Origin: Pseudomonas sp. Os17
GTDB taxonomy: Bacteria > Pseudomonadota > Gammaproteobacteria > Pseudomonadales > Pseudomonadaceae
Assembly: GCF_001547895.1 (NCBI RefSeq)
Contig: NZ_AP014627.1
Coordinates: 375,501 to 439,500, forward strand
DNA: 64,000 nucleotides
Direction of reading: 5' to 3'
In this document: positions 38,513 through 48,475 of the stretch, one piece after another
How the letters are laid out: every line of letters starts with the position of its first letter
How positions within the stretch are numbered: position 1 is the stretch's first letter
The notes under the pieces: model-generated
What the model was told of the DNA's origin: nothing
What the model saw: the letters and a program-made list of their open reading frames with translations, nothing else
The model's database searches: none
Program-made: the position numbers and the translations under genes

Positions 38513-41500
38513 ATGCAATGGATGTTCATGCTGCTGGGTGCCTTGCTGGGCTGGATCGTCGACCAGTCCATCAGCGATGCCCTGATTGGCGCGCTACTGG
38601 GCCTGGTGCTTGGCCTGGCCATTCGTTTCGGTGCCCTGCAGCGACAGGTGCTCGACCAGCACCGTGAGCTGGAGCAGGCGAAAAGCACCCTCGCCACCCT
38701 GGGTCAGCGCCTGGCCCAGCTGGAAACCCCCGGCGGTGCTGCCCAGGCGCTTGCCGAACCCCAGCACAGCACCCCGCCTGCCGAGGCAAGCAGCGGCTTG
38801 AGCGCCGCGCCCGAGCTGCAGGACCTGCCTGAATTCATCCTTGACGAAGTCCGGCCCGTGGAACCGGCACCGGCGGCGGCCGAGCTGGTCTGGGAGTTGC
38901 CCGCTGCGCCGCGTGCCGGCGCGGCGCTCGACGCCAGCCAGCCGCTGCCGGAGTCGGTCTGGCAGCCCCAGGCGCCGGCCGCTGAGCCTGCCGTGGCGCA
39001 GCCGCGGGAGCCGAACCTGATCGAGCGCGCCATCAGCGGGGCGCGCAACTGGCTGTTCGGCGGCAACACCGTGCTGCGGGTCGGCGTGGTGCTGTTGTTC
39101 CTCGGCCTGGCCTTCCTGCTGCGCTACGCCACCGAAGGCATGGTGGTGCCCATCGAACTGCGTTACGCCGGCGTCGCGGCCAGCTCCCTGGGCCTGCTGG
39201 GGCTGGGCTGGTGGCTGCGGCGGCGCAACAGCAACTACGCCCTGATGCTGCAGGGCACGGGCATCGCCGTGCTTTACCTGACGGTGTTCGCCGCCATGCG
39301 CCTGCACCCGTTGCTCGACCCTTCCGCGGCCCTGGGCCTGCTGGTGGCGGTCACGCTGTTCTCGGCGATTCTGGCCATCACCCAGGATGCCCTGGGGCTG
39401 GCGGCCGCTGCGGCCCTCGGCGGTTTCGCCGCGCCGATCCTGACCTCCACCGGTGCCGGCAGCCATGTGGCGCTGTTCAGCTACTTCGCGCTGCTCAATG
39501 CCGGCATTCTGGCCATCGCCTGGTTCAAGGCCTGGCGCCTGCTCAACCTGATCGGTTTTGTCGGCACCTTCGGCATCGGCTTTGCCTGGGGCCTGCGCTC
39601 CTACACGCCGGAGCTGCTGTGGAGCACCGAACCCTTCCTGATCCTGTTCTTTGTCATGTACCTGGCCATCGGCCTGCTGTTCACCCGGCGCAAGCTGCTG
39701 GAGACGCGCGATGCGCCAGCGGACGACAGCCGCCAGGCGTTGCTGCACTGGTCGGCGCGCAAGGGCGATTACGTCGACGGCAGCCTGCTGTTCGGCCCGC
39801 CGCTGGTGGGCTTCGGCCTGCAACTGGCGCTGGTCCAGCACCTGGAGTTCGCCGCCTCCTTCAGTGCCCTGGCCCTGGGTCTGATCTACATGGTCCTGGC
39901 ACGGCTGCTGATGGGCGGCCGCGCTCTGTTGCTGGGTGAAACCTGCCTGGCGCTGGGGGTGATTTTCGCCACCCTGGCCATTCCCCTGGGCCTGGATGCG
40001 CGCTGGACGTCCGCGGCCTGGGCGGTGGAGGGCGCGGGGGTCTTCTGGCTCGGCCTGCGTCAGCAGCGTCCCCTGGCCCGGATCTTCGCCTTGCTGCTGC
40101 AGCTGGGCTCGGCCCTGGCCTTCCTCAGTGAGCTGCGCCCCGGCGATTCCAGCCTGCTGGACGGTGCGCCGTTGGGCGCGCTATTGCTCGGTGCTGCGCT
40201 GCTGTTCAGCTTCGACCAGTTGCGCCGGGCCGACAAGGCCTGCTCGGCGAGCTGGGAGCAGGGCATTGCGCCGATCCTGGCAGTGGCCGGGCTGGGCTTC
40301 CTGTACCTGCTGGCGCCGCTGTTCTTGTTCACCCAGGGCACGGCCATCAGTTGGGCCCTGGCTGGGCTGGCGACCTTGTTTGTCGGCCTGCGCCTGCAAT
40401 CGCGGACCTTCCTGTTCACGGCCTTTGCCGTGCAACTGTTGGGCGGTGGGCTGTTTTTGATGCGCCTGCAAGGCGCGGGCGGCGATGCCGGCGCGGTGTT
40501 GAGCGCCGGCTGGAGCGGCCTGATGAGCGCCTCGCTGATTGGCCTGACCCTGATCGGTGGCATGCTTCTGGCCGCGCGCAACGACATGGTGCGCCATGAC
40601 CCGCGCCTGCTGCGGGGCTTGTCGGTGGTGCTGCTGGCCGGGTTGATGATGATCAACCTGGCGGTGCTGTTCGTGCTGCCCTGGCGTACCGCCAGCGGCG
40701 TCTGGGCCGCCAGTGGCCTGTTGATCATCTGGCTCAGCCTGTATCTGCAGCAGCGGGCCAGTTTTGCCTTTGGCCTGCTGTTGCAGGTGATTGGCGGCAG
40801 CACGTTCCTGCTGGCCGGCGCGGACGGGCTCTTGGGGGGCGTGGTCGAGGGCGTGCGTCCGTTGGCCAATGGCGATTTCTGGACGCCGATGGTCCTGGCC
40901 CTGGCGGCGCTGCTGGGAGCCTGGCGCTTGCAGCGGGGCAATCACGGCTCGGCCTTCGACGCCTTGAGCCTGGGGCATCTGTCCGATCTGCTGCTGGCCT
41001 GGGGCGCTTGCTGGTGGGCATTTACCTGGTTCAAGGAAGTGCTGCGTTTCGCCCCGGCGCATTGGCAGGCGAGCCTGTTGCTGCTGATCACGGCCCTCAG
41101 CGTGCTGCTCTGTGCACTGTTGGCCCGGCGCCTGCAGTGGAAGTCCCTGGGGCTGGTGTGCAGCCTGCTGATACCGGCGGGGGCCCTGGTGCTGCTGGCG
41201 TCCTGGACGTCGCGCTATCACCCGGCGGCGGATCTGGGCTGGCTGGCCTGGAGCCTGTTGTTCATCGTGCACTTCTTCAGTTTGCGGCGCCTGGAGGCCT
41301 GGCTGCCGGCGCGAATCTTGAGCACGGCCCATGTGCTGGGCTGCTGGTTGCTGATCGGCGTGCTGGCGCTGGAGCTGCGCTATGGCTTGCTGCTGTTGTC
41401 CGAGCAGTACAACGCCTGGCGCTGGCTGGGCTGGGCGATCCTGCCGAGCCTGTACCTGGTGGCGATGGCCGCGCCGCGCCCCTGGCCGTGGCCGGTCAGT

Positions 41501-42142
41501 GCGCATTCCCGTGAATATCGCCTGTATGCCGCGCTGCCCCTGGCGCTGCTGATGCTGGGCTGGTTCTGGCTGGCCAATACCTTCAGCGATGGCCGCGCCG
41601 AACCGCTGCCGTACCTGCCGCTGCTCAACCCCCTGGAACTGGGGCTGCTGTTTGCCCTGTTCGGCGTCTATGTCTGGTCGCGCAGCGCGGTGCAGGAACT
41701 GGCGATCCGCGCCGATTACGCCGAGCGTGGCACGCAGTTGCTGGCGGGAATTTCCCTGTTCGCCTTCTTCACCGTGCTGGTGATGCGTGCGGCCCATCAT
41801 TGGAGCGGCGTGCCGTTCCAGCCGGATGCCTTGCTTGAGTCGATGATGGTCCAGGCCGGGCTGTCTATCGTCTGGACCCTGATTGCCCTGGGCCTGATGA
41901 TCGGCGGGCATCTGCGCCATCGGCGTGAAGTCTGGCTGATCGGCGCGGTGCTGATCGCCGTGGTGGTGGCCAAGCTGTTCCTGGTGGAGTTGAGCAACCG
42001 TGGTGGGCTGGCGCGGATCGTCTCATTCATCGGGGTGGGGGGACTGCTGTTGGTGGTGGGCTATTTCGCGCCGTTGCCGCCCAAGCGCGCCGAGGCCGAA
42101 TCCGCGCCCGGAAAACCGTTGGATGAAGGAGTGTCATCGTGA
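38513..42142 (+). CDS. giant DUF2339 membrane protein
   Basis: 1209 residues. A hydrophobic N-terminus (about 1-40) with a short coiled coil (ALQRQVLDQHRELEQAKSTL), a Pro/Ala-rich linker of about 130 residues, then roughly 25 or more closely packed membrane helices from about 180 to 1190. The segment AISGARNWLFGGNTVLRVGV before the first helix of the block is typical of DUF2339. No catalytic motif is recognisable and the function of the family is unknown. The stop overlaps the DUF3999 start (GTGA), so both are made together and probably form a membrane complex. Confidence 0.92.
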   Translation: MQWMFMLLGALLGWIVDQSISDALIGALLGLVLGLAIRFGALQRQVLDQHRELEQAKSTLATLGQRLAQLETPGGAAQALAEPQHSTPPAEASSGLSAAPELQDLPEFILDEVRPVEPAPAAAELVWELPAAPRAGAALDASQPLPESVWQPQAPAAEPAVAQPREPNLIERAISGARNWLFGGNTVLRVGVVLLFLGLAFLLRYATEGMVVPIELRYAGVAASSLGLLGLGWWLRRRNSNYALMLQGTGIAVLYLTVFAAMRLHPLLDPSAALGLLVAVTLFSAILAITQDALGLAAAAALGGFAAPILTSTGAGSHVALFSYFALLNAGILAIAWFKAWRLLNLIGFVGTFGIGFAWGLRSYTPELLWSTEPFLILFFVMYLAIGLLFTRRKLLETRDAPADDSRQALLHWSARKGDYVDGSLLFGPPLVGFGLQLALVQHLEFAASFSALALGLIYMVLARLLMGGRALLLGETCLALGVIFATLAIPLGLDARWTSAAWAVEGAGVFWLGLRQQRPLARIFALLLQLGSALAFLSELRPGDSSLLDGAPLGALLLGAALLFSFDQLRRADKACSASWEQGIAPILAVAGLGFLYLLAPLFLFTQGTAISWALAGLATLFVGLRLQSRTFLFTAFAVQLLGGGLFLMRLQGAGGDAGAVLSAGWSGLMSASLIGLTLIGGMLLAARNDMVRHDPRLLRGLSVVLLAGLMMINLAVLFVLPWRTASGVWAASGLLIIWLSLYLQQRASFAFGLLLQVIGGSTFLLAGADGLLGGVVEGVRPLANGDFWTPMVLALAALLGAWRLQRGNHGSAFDALSLGHLSDLLLAWGACWWAFTWFKEVLRFAPAHWQASLLLLITALSVLLCALLARRLQWKSLGLVCSLLIPAGALVLLASWTSRYHPAADLGWLAWSLLFIVHFFSLRRLEAWLPARILSTAHVLGCWLLIGVLALELRYGLLLLSEQYNAWRWLGWAILPSLYLVAMAAPRPWPWPVSAHSREYRLYAALPLALLMLGWFWLANTFSDGRAEPLPYLPLLNPLELGLLFALFGVYVWSRSAVQELAIRADYAERGTQLLAGISLFAFFTVLVMRAAHHWSGVPFQPDALLESMMVQAGLSIVWTLIALGLMIGGHLRHRREVWLIGAVLIAVVVAKLFLVELSNRGGLARIVSFIGVGGLLLVVGYFAPLPPKRAEAESAPGKPLDEGVSS

Positions 42143-43518
42143 GTTCGAAGCTGAGCCTGGGCTGGTGGGGCGCTGTGAGCCTGTGTGTGGCGCTGTCCGC
42201 CGTGGCCCAGGACAAGCCGGGGGACTTCAAGTCCCAGGCCCCCTTGACCCTGAGTGGCGAGGGGCCCTGGTATCGCCTGGAGCTGCCGCTGGAGGTGCAG
42301 CTGCATGCCAGCCAGACCGATCTGCGGGATGTCCGCGTGTTCAATGCCGCCGGCGAGCCCCAGGCCTATGCCCTGGCCCGTCAACAGGCACAGACCCGCG
42401 AGCAGCAGAGCCTCACGGAGGTGAAGTGGTTCCCGCTGTACAGCTCGGCGCAAGCCGGCGACAGCACCCCCAGCGTGCGGGTGCAATCCAGCGCCAACGG
42501 CACCCTGGTGGAGGTGCAGCCGGCCACGCAGTTGGAGGCGGGCGAGGAAGTGCTGCGCGGCTGGCTGCTGGATGCCAGTGGCATCAAGGCCCCGCTGCAG
42601 CAACTGCTGCTGGACTGGACCAGCGAGCGCGACGGTTTCCAGCGTTTCAGCATCGAGGCCAGCGACGACCTGCAGCACTGGCAATCCTGGGGGGACGGCC
42701 AGGTGGCGCGCCTGTCATTTGCCGACGAGCGGATCGAGCAGCATGAAGTGGCCTTGCCCGGGCAGTCGGCGCGCTACCTGCGCCTGCTGTGGAACACCCC
42801 GCAATCGGCGCCGGTGCTGACCTCGGCGCAACTGCAGAGCAGCAGCACTACCAGCCTGCCGTCGCCGCTGGTGTGGTCCCAGCCCCTGCGCGGCACCGCC
42901 GCCAAGGCTGGCGAATACACCTGGCAACTGCCCATGGGGCTGAATGTCGAGCGGGTGCGCATCGACCTCAAGGAGGCCAACACGCTGGCACCGGCGACCC
43001 TGTATGGCCGCCGTGACAGCAGCCTGCCCTGGCAGACCCTGAATAACGGCCTGCTGTACCGCCTGACTCAGAATGGCCAGGACGTGCAGCAGAACGAACT
43101 GCAACTGCCGGGGCAGACCGTGCAACAGTTGAAACTGACGGTGGACGAGCGTGGCGGCGGCCTGGGGGCCGAGGCGCCGACCCTGGCGTTTGCCGTGCGC
43201 GGCACGCAACTGGTGTTCCTGGCCCGGGGCGCCGGGCCTTACACGCTGGCGCTGGGCAACCCGAGCGCGGTGGCGGCCAACCTGCCGCTGACCACGCTGA
43301 TTCCCGATTACAGCCCGCAGCGCCTCAAGGAACTGGGCCAGGCCAAGGTCGAGGGCGCGGCGCCGTTGACGCCAGTTGCGGCCACGGCGCCCGCCGGCGC
43401 CGCGGCCGTGGGGCCGGACTGGAAGAAGATCGGCCTGTGGGCCGTGCTGCTGCTGGGGGTGCTGGCCCTGGCCGGGATGGCGGTGAGCCTGCTGCGCAAA
43501 CCGGCGGCCAAATCCTGA
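42139..43518 (+). CDS. DUF3999 exported protein, partner of the DUF2339 protein
   Basis: 459 residues, GTG start with AAGGAG (42126-42131) upstream. A signal peptide (LGWWGAVSLCVALSAVAQ) is followed by a long beta-rich periplasmic region. A C-terminal membrane helix (LWAVLLLGVLALAGMAVSLL, about 433-452) ends in RKPAAKS. This is the DUF3999 layout: a periplasmic domain tethered at its C-terminus. It overlaps the preceding gene by four bases. The pairing of the two families suggests one envelope apparatus of unknown purpose. Confidence 0.92.
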   Translation: MSSKLSLGWWGAVSLCVALSAVAQDKPGDFKSQAPLTLSGEGPWYRLELPLEVQLHASQTDLRDVRVFNAAGEPQAYALARQQAQTREQQSLTEVKWFPLYSSAQAGDSTPSVRVQSSANGTLVEVQPATQLEAGEEVLRGWLLDASGIKAPLQQLLLDWTSERDGFQRFSIEASDDLQHWQSWGDGQVARLSFADERIEQHEVALPGQSARYLRLLWNTPQSAPVLTSAQLQSSSTTSLPSPLVWSQPLRGTAAKAGEYTWQLPMGLNVERVRIDLKEANTLAPATLYGRRDSSLPWQTLNNGLLYRLTQNGQDVQQNELQLPGQTVQQLKLTVDERGGGLGAEAPTLAFAVRGTQLVFLARGAGPYTLALGNPSAVAANLPLTTLIPDYSPQRLKELGQAKVEGAAPLTPVAATAPAGAAAVGPDWKKIGLWAVLLLGVLALAGMAVSLLRKPAAKS

Positions 43519-43679
43519 TCACTGTGGCGGGGGCAAGTGCCCTCGCGACAAATCCGTCTACGCTGAAAACCGCTGCCTGAACTCTATCTGGCAGTTCCCT
43601 GTCTGAGAGGAGGAAATGCGCCCCGACTCGCGTTAAACTGCGCGGGTTTTCAACCTCCCCCATTCCTCCGGAGCCGTCC

Positions 43680-44690
43680 ATGTCCCGCGTTACCCTGAGT
43701 CGCTATTTGATTGAGCAGACCCGCAGCAACAACACTCCTGCCGATCTGCGCTTCCTGATCGAAGTGGTGGCGCGTGCTTGCAAGGAGATCAGCCACGCCG
43801 TGTCCAAAGGCGCCCTGGGTGGTGTCCTGGGCAGCATGGGCACGGAAAACGTGCAGGGCGAAGTGCAGAAGAAGCTCGATGTGATCTCCAACGAGATTCT
43901 CCTGGAAGCCAACGAATGGGGCGGTCACCTGGCCGGCATGGCGTCCGAGGAAATGGACAATGCCTACCAGATTCCCGGCAAATACCCCAAAGGCGCCTAC
44001 CTGCTGGTATTCGACCCGCTGGACGGTTCGTCGAACATCGACATCAACGCCCCGGTCGGCACCATCTTCTCCGTGCTGCGCTGCCCGAACGAGTACCTGA
44101 GCCAGAACGAAGCCTTGAACGAAAAGGCCTTTCTGCAGCCGGGCACCCAGCAGGTCGCTGCCGGTTACGCCATCTACGGTCCACAGACCATGCTGATCCT
44201 GACCCTGGGCCACGGCGTCAAGGGCTTCACCCTGGATCGTGAGATGGGCAGCTTCGTGCTGACCCACGAAGACATCAAGATTCCGGAATCCACCCAGGAA
44301 TTCGCCATCAACATGTCCAACGAGCGTCACTGGGAAGCCCCGGTCAAGCGCTACGTGGACGAGCTGCTGGCCGGCGATACCGGTCCGCTGAAAAAGAACT
44401 ACAACATGCGCTGGGTCGCGGCGATGGTTGCCGACGTGCACCGTATCCTGACCCGTGGCGGCCTGTTCATGTACCCACGCGACAGCCGCGAGCCGGAGAA
44501 GCCGGGCAAACTGCGCCTGATGTACGAAGCCAATCCGATGTCCTTCCTCATCGAGCAGGCCGGCGGTTCTTCCACCGACGGTCACCAGCGCATCCTCGAC
44601 ATTCAGCCTGAAGGCCTGCACCAGCGTGTTGCGGTATTCCTCGGCTCGAAAGAAGAAGTGGCTCGCGTGACGGGCTACCACAAGGAGTAA
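43680..44690 (+). CDS. fbp: fructose-1,6-bisphosphatase class 1
   Basis: 336 residues. It hydrolyses fructose-1,6-bisphosphate to fructose-6-phosphate in gluconeogenesis. The metal site is [16 protein letters not shown]; the phosphate and substrate regions are GGLFMYPRD and [14 protein letters not shown]. It starts right after a CCTCCGGAG stretch. The DUF924 gene follows three bases after the stop, so they are co-transcribed. Confidence 0.97.
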   Translation: MSRVTLSRYLIEQTRSNNTPADLRFLIEVVARACKEISHAVSKGALGGVLGSMGTENVQGEVQKKLDVISNEILLEANEWGGHLAGMASEEMDNAYQIPGKYPKGAYLLVFDPLDGSSNIDINAPVGTIFSVLRCPNEYLSQNEALNEKAFLQPGTQQVAAGYAIYGPQTMLILTLGHGVKGFTLDREMGSFVLTHEDIKIPESTQEFAINMSNERHWEAPVKRYVDELLAGDTGPLKKNYNMRWVAAMVADVHRILTRGGLFMYPRDSREPEKPGKLRLMYEANPMSFLIEQAGGSSTDGHQRILDIQPEGLHQRVAVFLGSKEEVARVTGYHKE

Positions 44691-44693
44691 GAC

Positions 44694-45296
44694 ATGGCCG
44701 CGCCCTGGCAGCCTCTGCTTGATTGGTGGTTCGGCTCAGCCGAAAAGCCGGCGGAGATTGTCGCTGCCAAGGGCCGGCTGTGGTTTGGCAAGCGCGACAG
44801 CCAGGACCTCGAAGCGCGCCAGCGCTTTGCGGGTCTGGTGGAGCAGGCACTGGCCGGCGGATTGGCCGAGTGGACGCAAAGTCCCCAAGGTTGGCTGGCC
44901 CTGGTGCTGCTGCTCGATCAGTTACCGCGGATGATCTACCGCGACACCCCCAAGGCATTCTCTGGCGACGCCCGTGCCCAGGCACTGGTGGCGCAAGGCA
45001 TCGCCGCGGATTTTGACCGGCGCCTGCCGGCCATGCAGCGCTGCTTCATCTACCTGGTGTTCGAGCATTGCGAGCACCTGGCGGTGCAGAACGAAGGGGT
45101 TTCGCGCTTTGCTGCTCTGCATGACGAACAGCCCGAGGATGATCGTCCGGTATTCGCCGATCACCTGGACTACGCCGAGCGGCACCAGAAGGTCATTGCC
45201 CGCTTCGGGCGCTTCCCCCATCGCAACGCCATCCTCGGCCGTGAATCCACTGCCGAGGAACTGGCCTTCCTGCGCGAGCCTGGTTCGCGTTTTTAA
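44694..45296 (+). CDS. DUF924 family protein
   Basis: 200 residues, helical and soluble, starting MAAPWQPLLDWWFGSAEKP, with LVLLLDQLPRMIYRDTPKAF and FIYLVFEHCEHLAVQ (the YLPFEHSE region of the family), ending RNAILGRESTAEELAFL. The family resembles a TPR-like helical fold and is of unknown function. It sits directly behind fbp. Confidence 0.92.
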   Translation: MAAPWQPLLDWWFGSAEKPAEIVAAKGRLWFGKRDSQDLEARQRFAGLVEQALAGGLAEWTQSPQGWLALVLLLDQLPRMIYRDTPKAFSGDARAQALVAQGIAADFDRRLPAMQRCFIYLVFEHCEHLAVQNEGVSRFAALHDEQPEDDRPVFADHLDYAERHQKVIARFGRFPHRNAILGRESTAEELAFLREPGSRF

Positions 45297-45304
45297 GCGC
45301 GCGT

Positions 45305-45358
45305 TCGCCGGCAAGCCGGCTCCTACGCAAGAGTGGTAGGAGCCGGCTGCCGGCGAAG
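45305..45358. repeat. REPIN
   Basis: TCGCCGGCAAGCCGGCTCCTAC at 45305 (first 20: TCGCCGGCAAGCCGGCTCCT) and the inverse GTAGGAGCCGGCTGCCGGCGA ending at 45357 (first 20: GTAGGAGCCGGCTGCCGGCG), separated by about ten bases. The second arm has lost one T. It lies between convergent genes. Confidence 0.8.
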
Positions 45359-45365
45359 CTGCTCC

Positions 45366-47258
45366 TCAGATACGGAAGCTGCCCACCAGATGCTGCAGGC
45401 GCTTGGCCTGTTGTTCCAGGTCTGCGCAGGCACGCAGGGTGGCTTGCAGGTTTTCCACCCCTTCCTGATTCAGGGTGTTGATCTCGGTGATGTCGACGTT
45501 GATCGACTCCACCACCGCAGTCTGTTCCTCGGTGGCGGTGGCCACCGACTGGTTCATGCCATCGATCTCGCCGATGCGTTGGGTCACGCTGCCCAGGCGT
45601 TCGCCGGCCTGGTTGGCGATGCCGACGCTGCTTTCGCTCTCGCGCTGGCTTTCGGTCATGGTGCCCACCGCTTCGCGGGCGCCCACTTGCAGCTCCTCGA
45701 TCATTTTCTGCACTTGCTGCGCCGAATCCTGGGTACGGTGCGCCAGGTTGCGCACCTCGTCCGCCACCACCGCGAAGCCGCGCCCGGCCTCACCGGCGCG
45801 GGCCGCTTCAATGGCGGCGTTGAGGGCCAGCAGATTGGTCTGCTGAGAGATGCTGGTGATCACCTCAAGGATCTGCCCGATGTTCACCGTATTGCTGTTG
45901 AGCGTCTCGATGTTGTCGCAGGAGCTGCTGATCTTCGCCGACAGCTGATGCATGGCGGCGATGGTCTGATCCACCACTTGCTGGCCGTCTTGCGCCAGGC
46001 TGCGGGCCTCGCTGGAGTGCTGCGAGGCGAGGGCGGCGTTCTGGGCGATTTCCTGGGCGGCGGCGCCCAACTGGTTGATGGCCGCGGCCACGCTGCTGGT
46101 GCGCGAAGCCTGTTGGTCGGAGTTGAACATCGACGAGTTGGAGGCGGCGACTACGCGCAGGGCCACTTCGTTGACCTGGCCGGTGGCCGAGGACACTTCG
46201 CGGATCGAGCTGTGGATGCGTTCGACGAAACGGTTGAACGACAGCCCCAGGGTGCCGAATTCGTCATGGCCATGGATCACCAGGCGCTTGGTCAGGTCGC
46301 CTTCGCCTTCGGCGATGTCGTGCATGGCCCGGCCCATCACGTGCAGCGGCTGCATCAGCATGCGGATCAACATGCCCAGCAGACTGATGATGATCACCAC
46401 CGCAATCAGCATGGCGATGATCGCCGAGGTGCGAAATTCACTGAGCACGGCGAAGGCGGTGTCCTTGTCCAGGACCAGGGCCACGTACCAGTCGGCCGAA
46501 GGCACGCCGTTGACATGGGTGAAGGAGATCAACTGGGTCTTGCCATTGAGCTGCACTTCTTTCAGCCCGGGGCTGATGCTCGGGGCGCCCGCGGGGTAGG
46601 CCTCGGCGAGACTCTTGAGCACCAGCTTGCTGTCGGGGTGGATCAGGATCTTGCCATCGGCGCTGACGATGAAGGCCTGGCCATGACCGCCGAAGTTCAG
46701 CGAGTTGATGATGGCGCTGATGCTCGACAGATCGATGTCGGCGCCGGCAACGCCGATCATCTGGTTCTGATGCTGCACCGGGGTGGCCACGGTGATCACC
46801 AGCTTGCCGGACGAAGCGGCGATGTAGGGTTCGGTGACGATGGTCCGTTGCGCGCCGGTGGCCGCCTTGTACCAGCCGCGGGCGCGGGGGTCGTAGTCGG
46901 CGGCGCGATTGCCGGCCGGCACCGAAAACATCACGCCGTCCTGGCCGCCGAAGTAGCTGAGCTGGAAGTTGCCGGTGTAGGCGGGCAGGCCGACGCTGCG
47001 TTTCAGGCTCTCGGCGCCGCTGCCGTCCACGGCAATCTGCTGGGCCAGAGACTGCAGGAGCTGGATGCGGCTTTCCAGCCAGGTCTGGATATTGCTGGTG
47101 GTCAGGCTGCCCAGTTCCTGCATGGTTGACTCGGTGCTATTGCGCAGGGCTTCGCGCTGTCGGTAGTCGTTGAACAGAATAAAACAGGCGAACGCGACGG
47201 CCACCACCAGGGCGGCGGCGAGCAGGATCTTGTGGCTGAACTTCATGTTTCTGGTCAT
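45366..47258 (-). CDS. methyl-accepting chemotaxis protein, dCache_1 amino-acid receptor type
   Basis: 630 residues. First membrane helix about 9-29, periplasmic dCache_1 domain about 35-280, second helix about 290-312, HAMP about 310-365, then the signalling domain with the hairpin tip [20 protein letters not shown]. The ligand pocket has Tyr122, Arg127, Trp129, Tyr130, Tyr145 and Asp174, which, allowing for one residue of offset, are the residues I recall for the amino-acid binding motif of PctA. It should therefore sense L-amino acids. It lies 1.2 kb from hutF, so histidine is a possible but unproven ligand. A start four codons later (MKFSHK) is also possible. Confidence 0.92.
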   Translation of the reverse strand: MTRNMKFSHKILLAAALVVAVAFACFILFNDYRQREALRNSTESTMQELGSLTTSNIQTWLESRIQLLQSLAQQIAVDGSGAESLKRSVGLPAYTGNFQLSYFGGQDGVMFSVPAGNRAADYDPRARGWYKAATGAQRTIVTEPYIAASSGKLVITVATPVQHQNQMIGVAGADIDLSSISAIINSLNFGGHGQAFIVSADGKILIHPDSKLVLKSLAEAYPAGAPSISPGLKEVQLNGKTQLISFTHVNGVPSADWYVALVLDKDTAFAVLSEFRTSAIIAMLIAVVIIISLLGMLIRMLMQPLHVMGRAMHDIAEGEGDLTKRLVIHGHDEFGTLGLSFNRFVERIHSSIREVSSATGQVNEVALRVVAASNSSMFNSDQQASRTSSVAAAINQLGAAAQEIAQNAALASQHSSEARSLAQDGQQVVDQTIAAMHQLSAKISSSCDNIETLNSNTVNIGQILEVITSISQQTNLLALNAAIEAARAGEAGRGFAVVADEVRNLAHRTQDSAQQVQKMIEELQVGAREAVGTMTESQRESESSVGIANQAGERLGSVTQRIGEIDGMNQSVATATEEQTAVVESINVDITEINTLNQEGVENLQATLRACADLEQQAKRLQHLVGSFRI

Positions 47259-47540
47259 TAAGTGAACTACCGCGATGGGCTGGTCAACGAGGGGGCGTCA
47301 ATTTGCCACAGTGGAAGGTTTTGCGCTGCAGTTATGTCGACTGGCCATCAAGGAAGATGAGGAGCGGGCGGGGAAAACCGACGAACTGCAGGGCCGGGTG
47401 AAAAGGTGCTTGATTTGCCGGGAAAATGCCTCGCTCGCCGGGCAACAAATACCCGGTCGCGCGGGGAACCAGAAGGGGGTTTTCTCTTCTAAGCTTCTGG
47501 TTGGCTGACAGGCCTTCCCCCCTTCGTCCAGGAGTTCACC
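47259..47540. other. divergent intergenic region, chemoreceptor / lipoprotein
   Basis: 282 bases with no gene I can support. It must carry the promoters of both flanking genes; no operator or repeat stands out. Confidence 0.4.
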
Positions 47541-47795
47541 ATGTCCCTGCGTTCTCTCGCTCTGTTGTCCTTCTGCGTGCTGCTGGCCGCGTGCAGCAAG
47601 GTCAATCAGGAAAACTATTCCAAACTCTCGGCGGGCATGCCCAAGGCCGAGGTCGAACAACTCCTGGGTAAGCCGACCGACTGTTCGGGCGCGCTGGGTA
47701 TGTCCAGTTGCACCTGGGGCGACAAGAACAGCTTTATCAGCGTGCAGTATGCCGGTGACAAGGTGCTGATGTTTTCCGGGCAAGGCCTGAAGTAA
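47541..47795 (+). CDS. small lipoprotein with a BamE/SmpA-like domain
   Basis: 84 residues. Signal peptide with lipobox LLAAC (Cys about 17). The mature part has SAGMPKAEVEQLLGKPTDC, the helix-turn signature of SmpA/OmlA (BamE-like) domains, then a short beta-sheet (CTWGDKNSFISVQYAGDKV). It is shorter than BamE itself and is a paralogue of unknown role in the envelope. The lipocalin gene follows after 33 bases, probably in one operon. Confidence 0.85.
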   Translation: MSLRSLALLSFCVLLAACSKVNQENYSKLSAGMPKAEVEQLLGKPTDCSGALGMSSCTWGDKNSFISVQYAGDKVLMFSGQGLK

Positions 47796-47828
47796 GAACC
47801 GGGGCCTCGGGCCCACGGGAGAAAAATA

Positions 47829-48398
47829 ATGATGCGTTTTGTTTTCACTCTTCTGGTCGGCCTGCTCTTGGCCGGCTGCGCCACGTCCCGGGACGATTCG
47901 CTGGCGCCCAAGACTGTCAACCATGTCGATCTCAAGCGTTACCAGGGGACCTGGTACGAGCTGGCGCGGTTGCCGATGTATTTCCAGCGTAACTGCGCGC
48001 AATCCGAGGCGCGTTACACCCTGTTGCCGGAGGGCAACGTGGCGGTGCTCAATCGCTGCCTGACCCCGGAGTGGAAGTGGGAAGAGGCCCGGGGTACCGC
48101 CACGCCTCAGGTGCCGGGCAAGACCGACAAGCTGTGGGTCGAGTTCGATAACTGGTTCTCGCGGCTGCTGCCGGGAGCGACCAAGGGCGACTACTGGGTG
48201 CTGTATGTCAGCGATGACTACAAGACCGCGATTGTCGGCAACCCCAACCGGCGCTACCTGTGGTTGCTGTCGCGCACGCCCGAGGTCAACGAGACGGTGC
48301 GCGAAGAGTTGCTGAGCAGGGCGCGTCAGCAGGGTTATGACACCACGCGATTGATCTGGCGGGTGTCGGACTCGGCCATGGCCAAGACCTCGAAGTAG
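47829..48398 (+). CDS. blc: outer-membrane lipocalin (Blc-like lipoprotein)
   Basis: 189 residues. Lipobox LLLAGC (Cys about 17), then the lipocalin signature RYQGTWYELARLPMYFQ, the middle strands ARYTLLPEGNVAVLNRC, and YWVLYVSDDYKTAIVGNP with the C-terminal RYLWLLSRTP. Bacterial lipocalins bind lipids or other hydrophobic ligands at the outer membrane and are often stress-induced. Two adjacent ATGs at the start leave a one-codon ambiguity. Confidence 0.92.
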   Translation: MMRFVFTLLVGLLLAGCATSRDDSLAPKTVNHVDLKRYQGTWYELARLPMYFQRNCAQSEARYTLLPEGNVAVLNRCLTPEWKWEEARGTATPQVPGKTDKLWVEFDNWFSRLLPGATKGDYWVLYVSDDYKTAIVGNPNRRYLWLLSRTPEVNETVREELLSRARQQGYDTTRLIWRVSDSAMAKTSK

Positions 48399-48402
48399 AC
48401 CT

Positions 48403-48466
48403 GTAGGAGCCGGCTTGCCGGCGAAGGCGCTTTCATGGACGCTTTCGCCGGCAAGCCGGCTCCTGT
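48403..48466. repeat. REPIN
   Basis: TGTAGGAGCCGGCTTGCCGG at 48403 and its inverse CCGGCAAGCCGGCTCCTGTG ending at about 48467, with about 20 bases between. It lies between convergent genes, just past hutF. Confidence 0.82.
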
Positions 48467-48475
48467 GCCTATGGG

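Noticed and set aside
43605..43636. Six-codon leader ORF (MRPDSR) before fbp
   Set aside because: The AGGAGG is only two bases from the ATG, too close for normal initiation, and the ORF does not overlap fbp.
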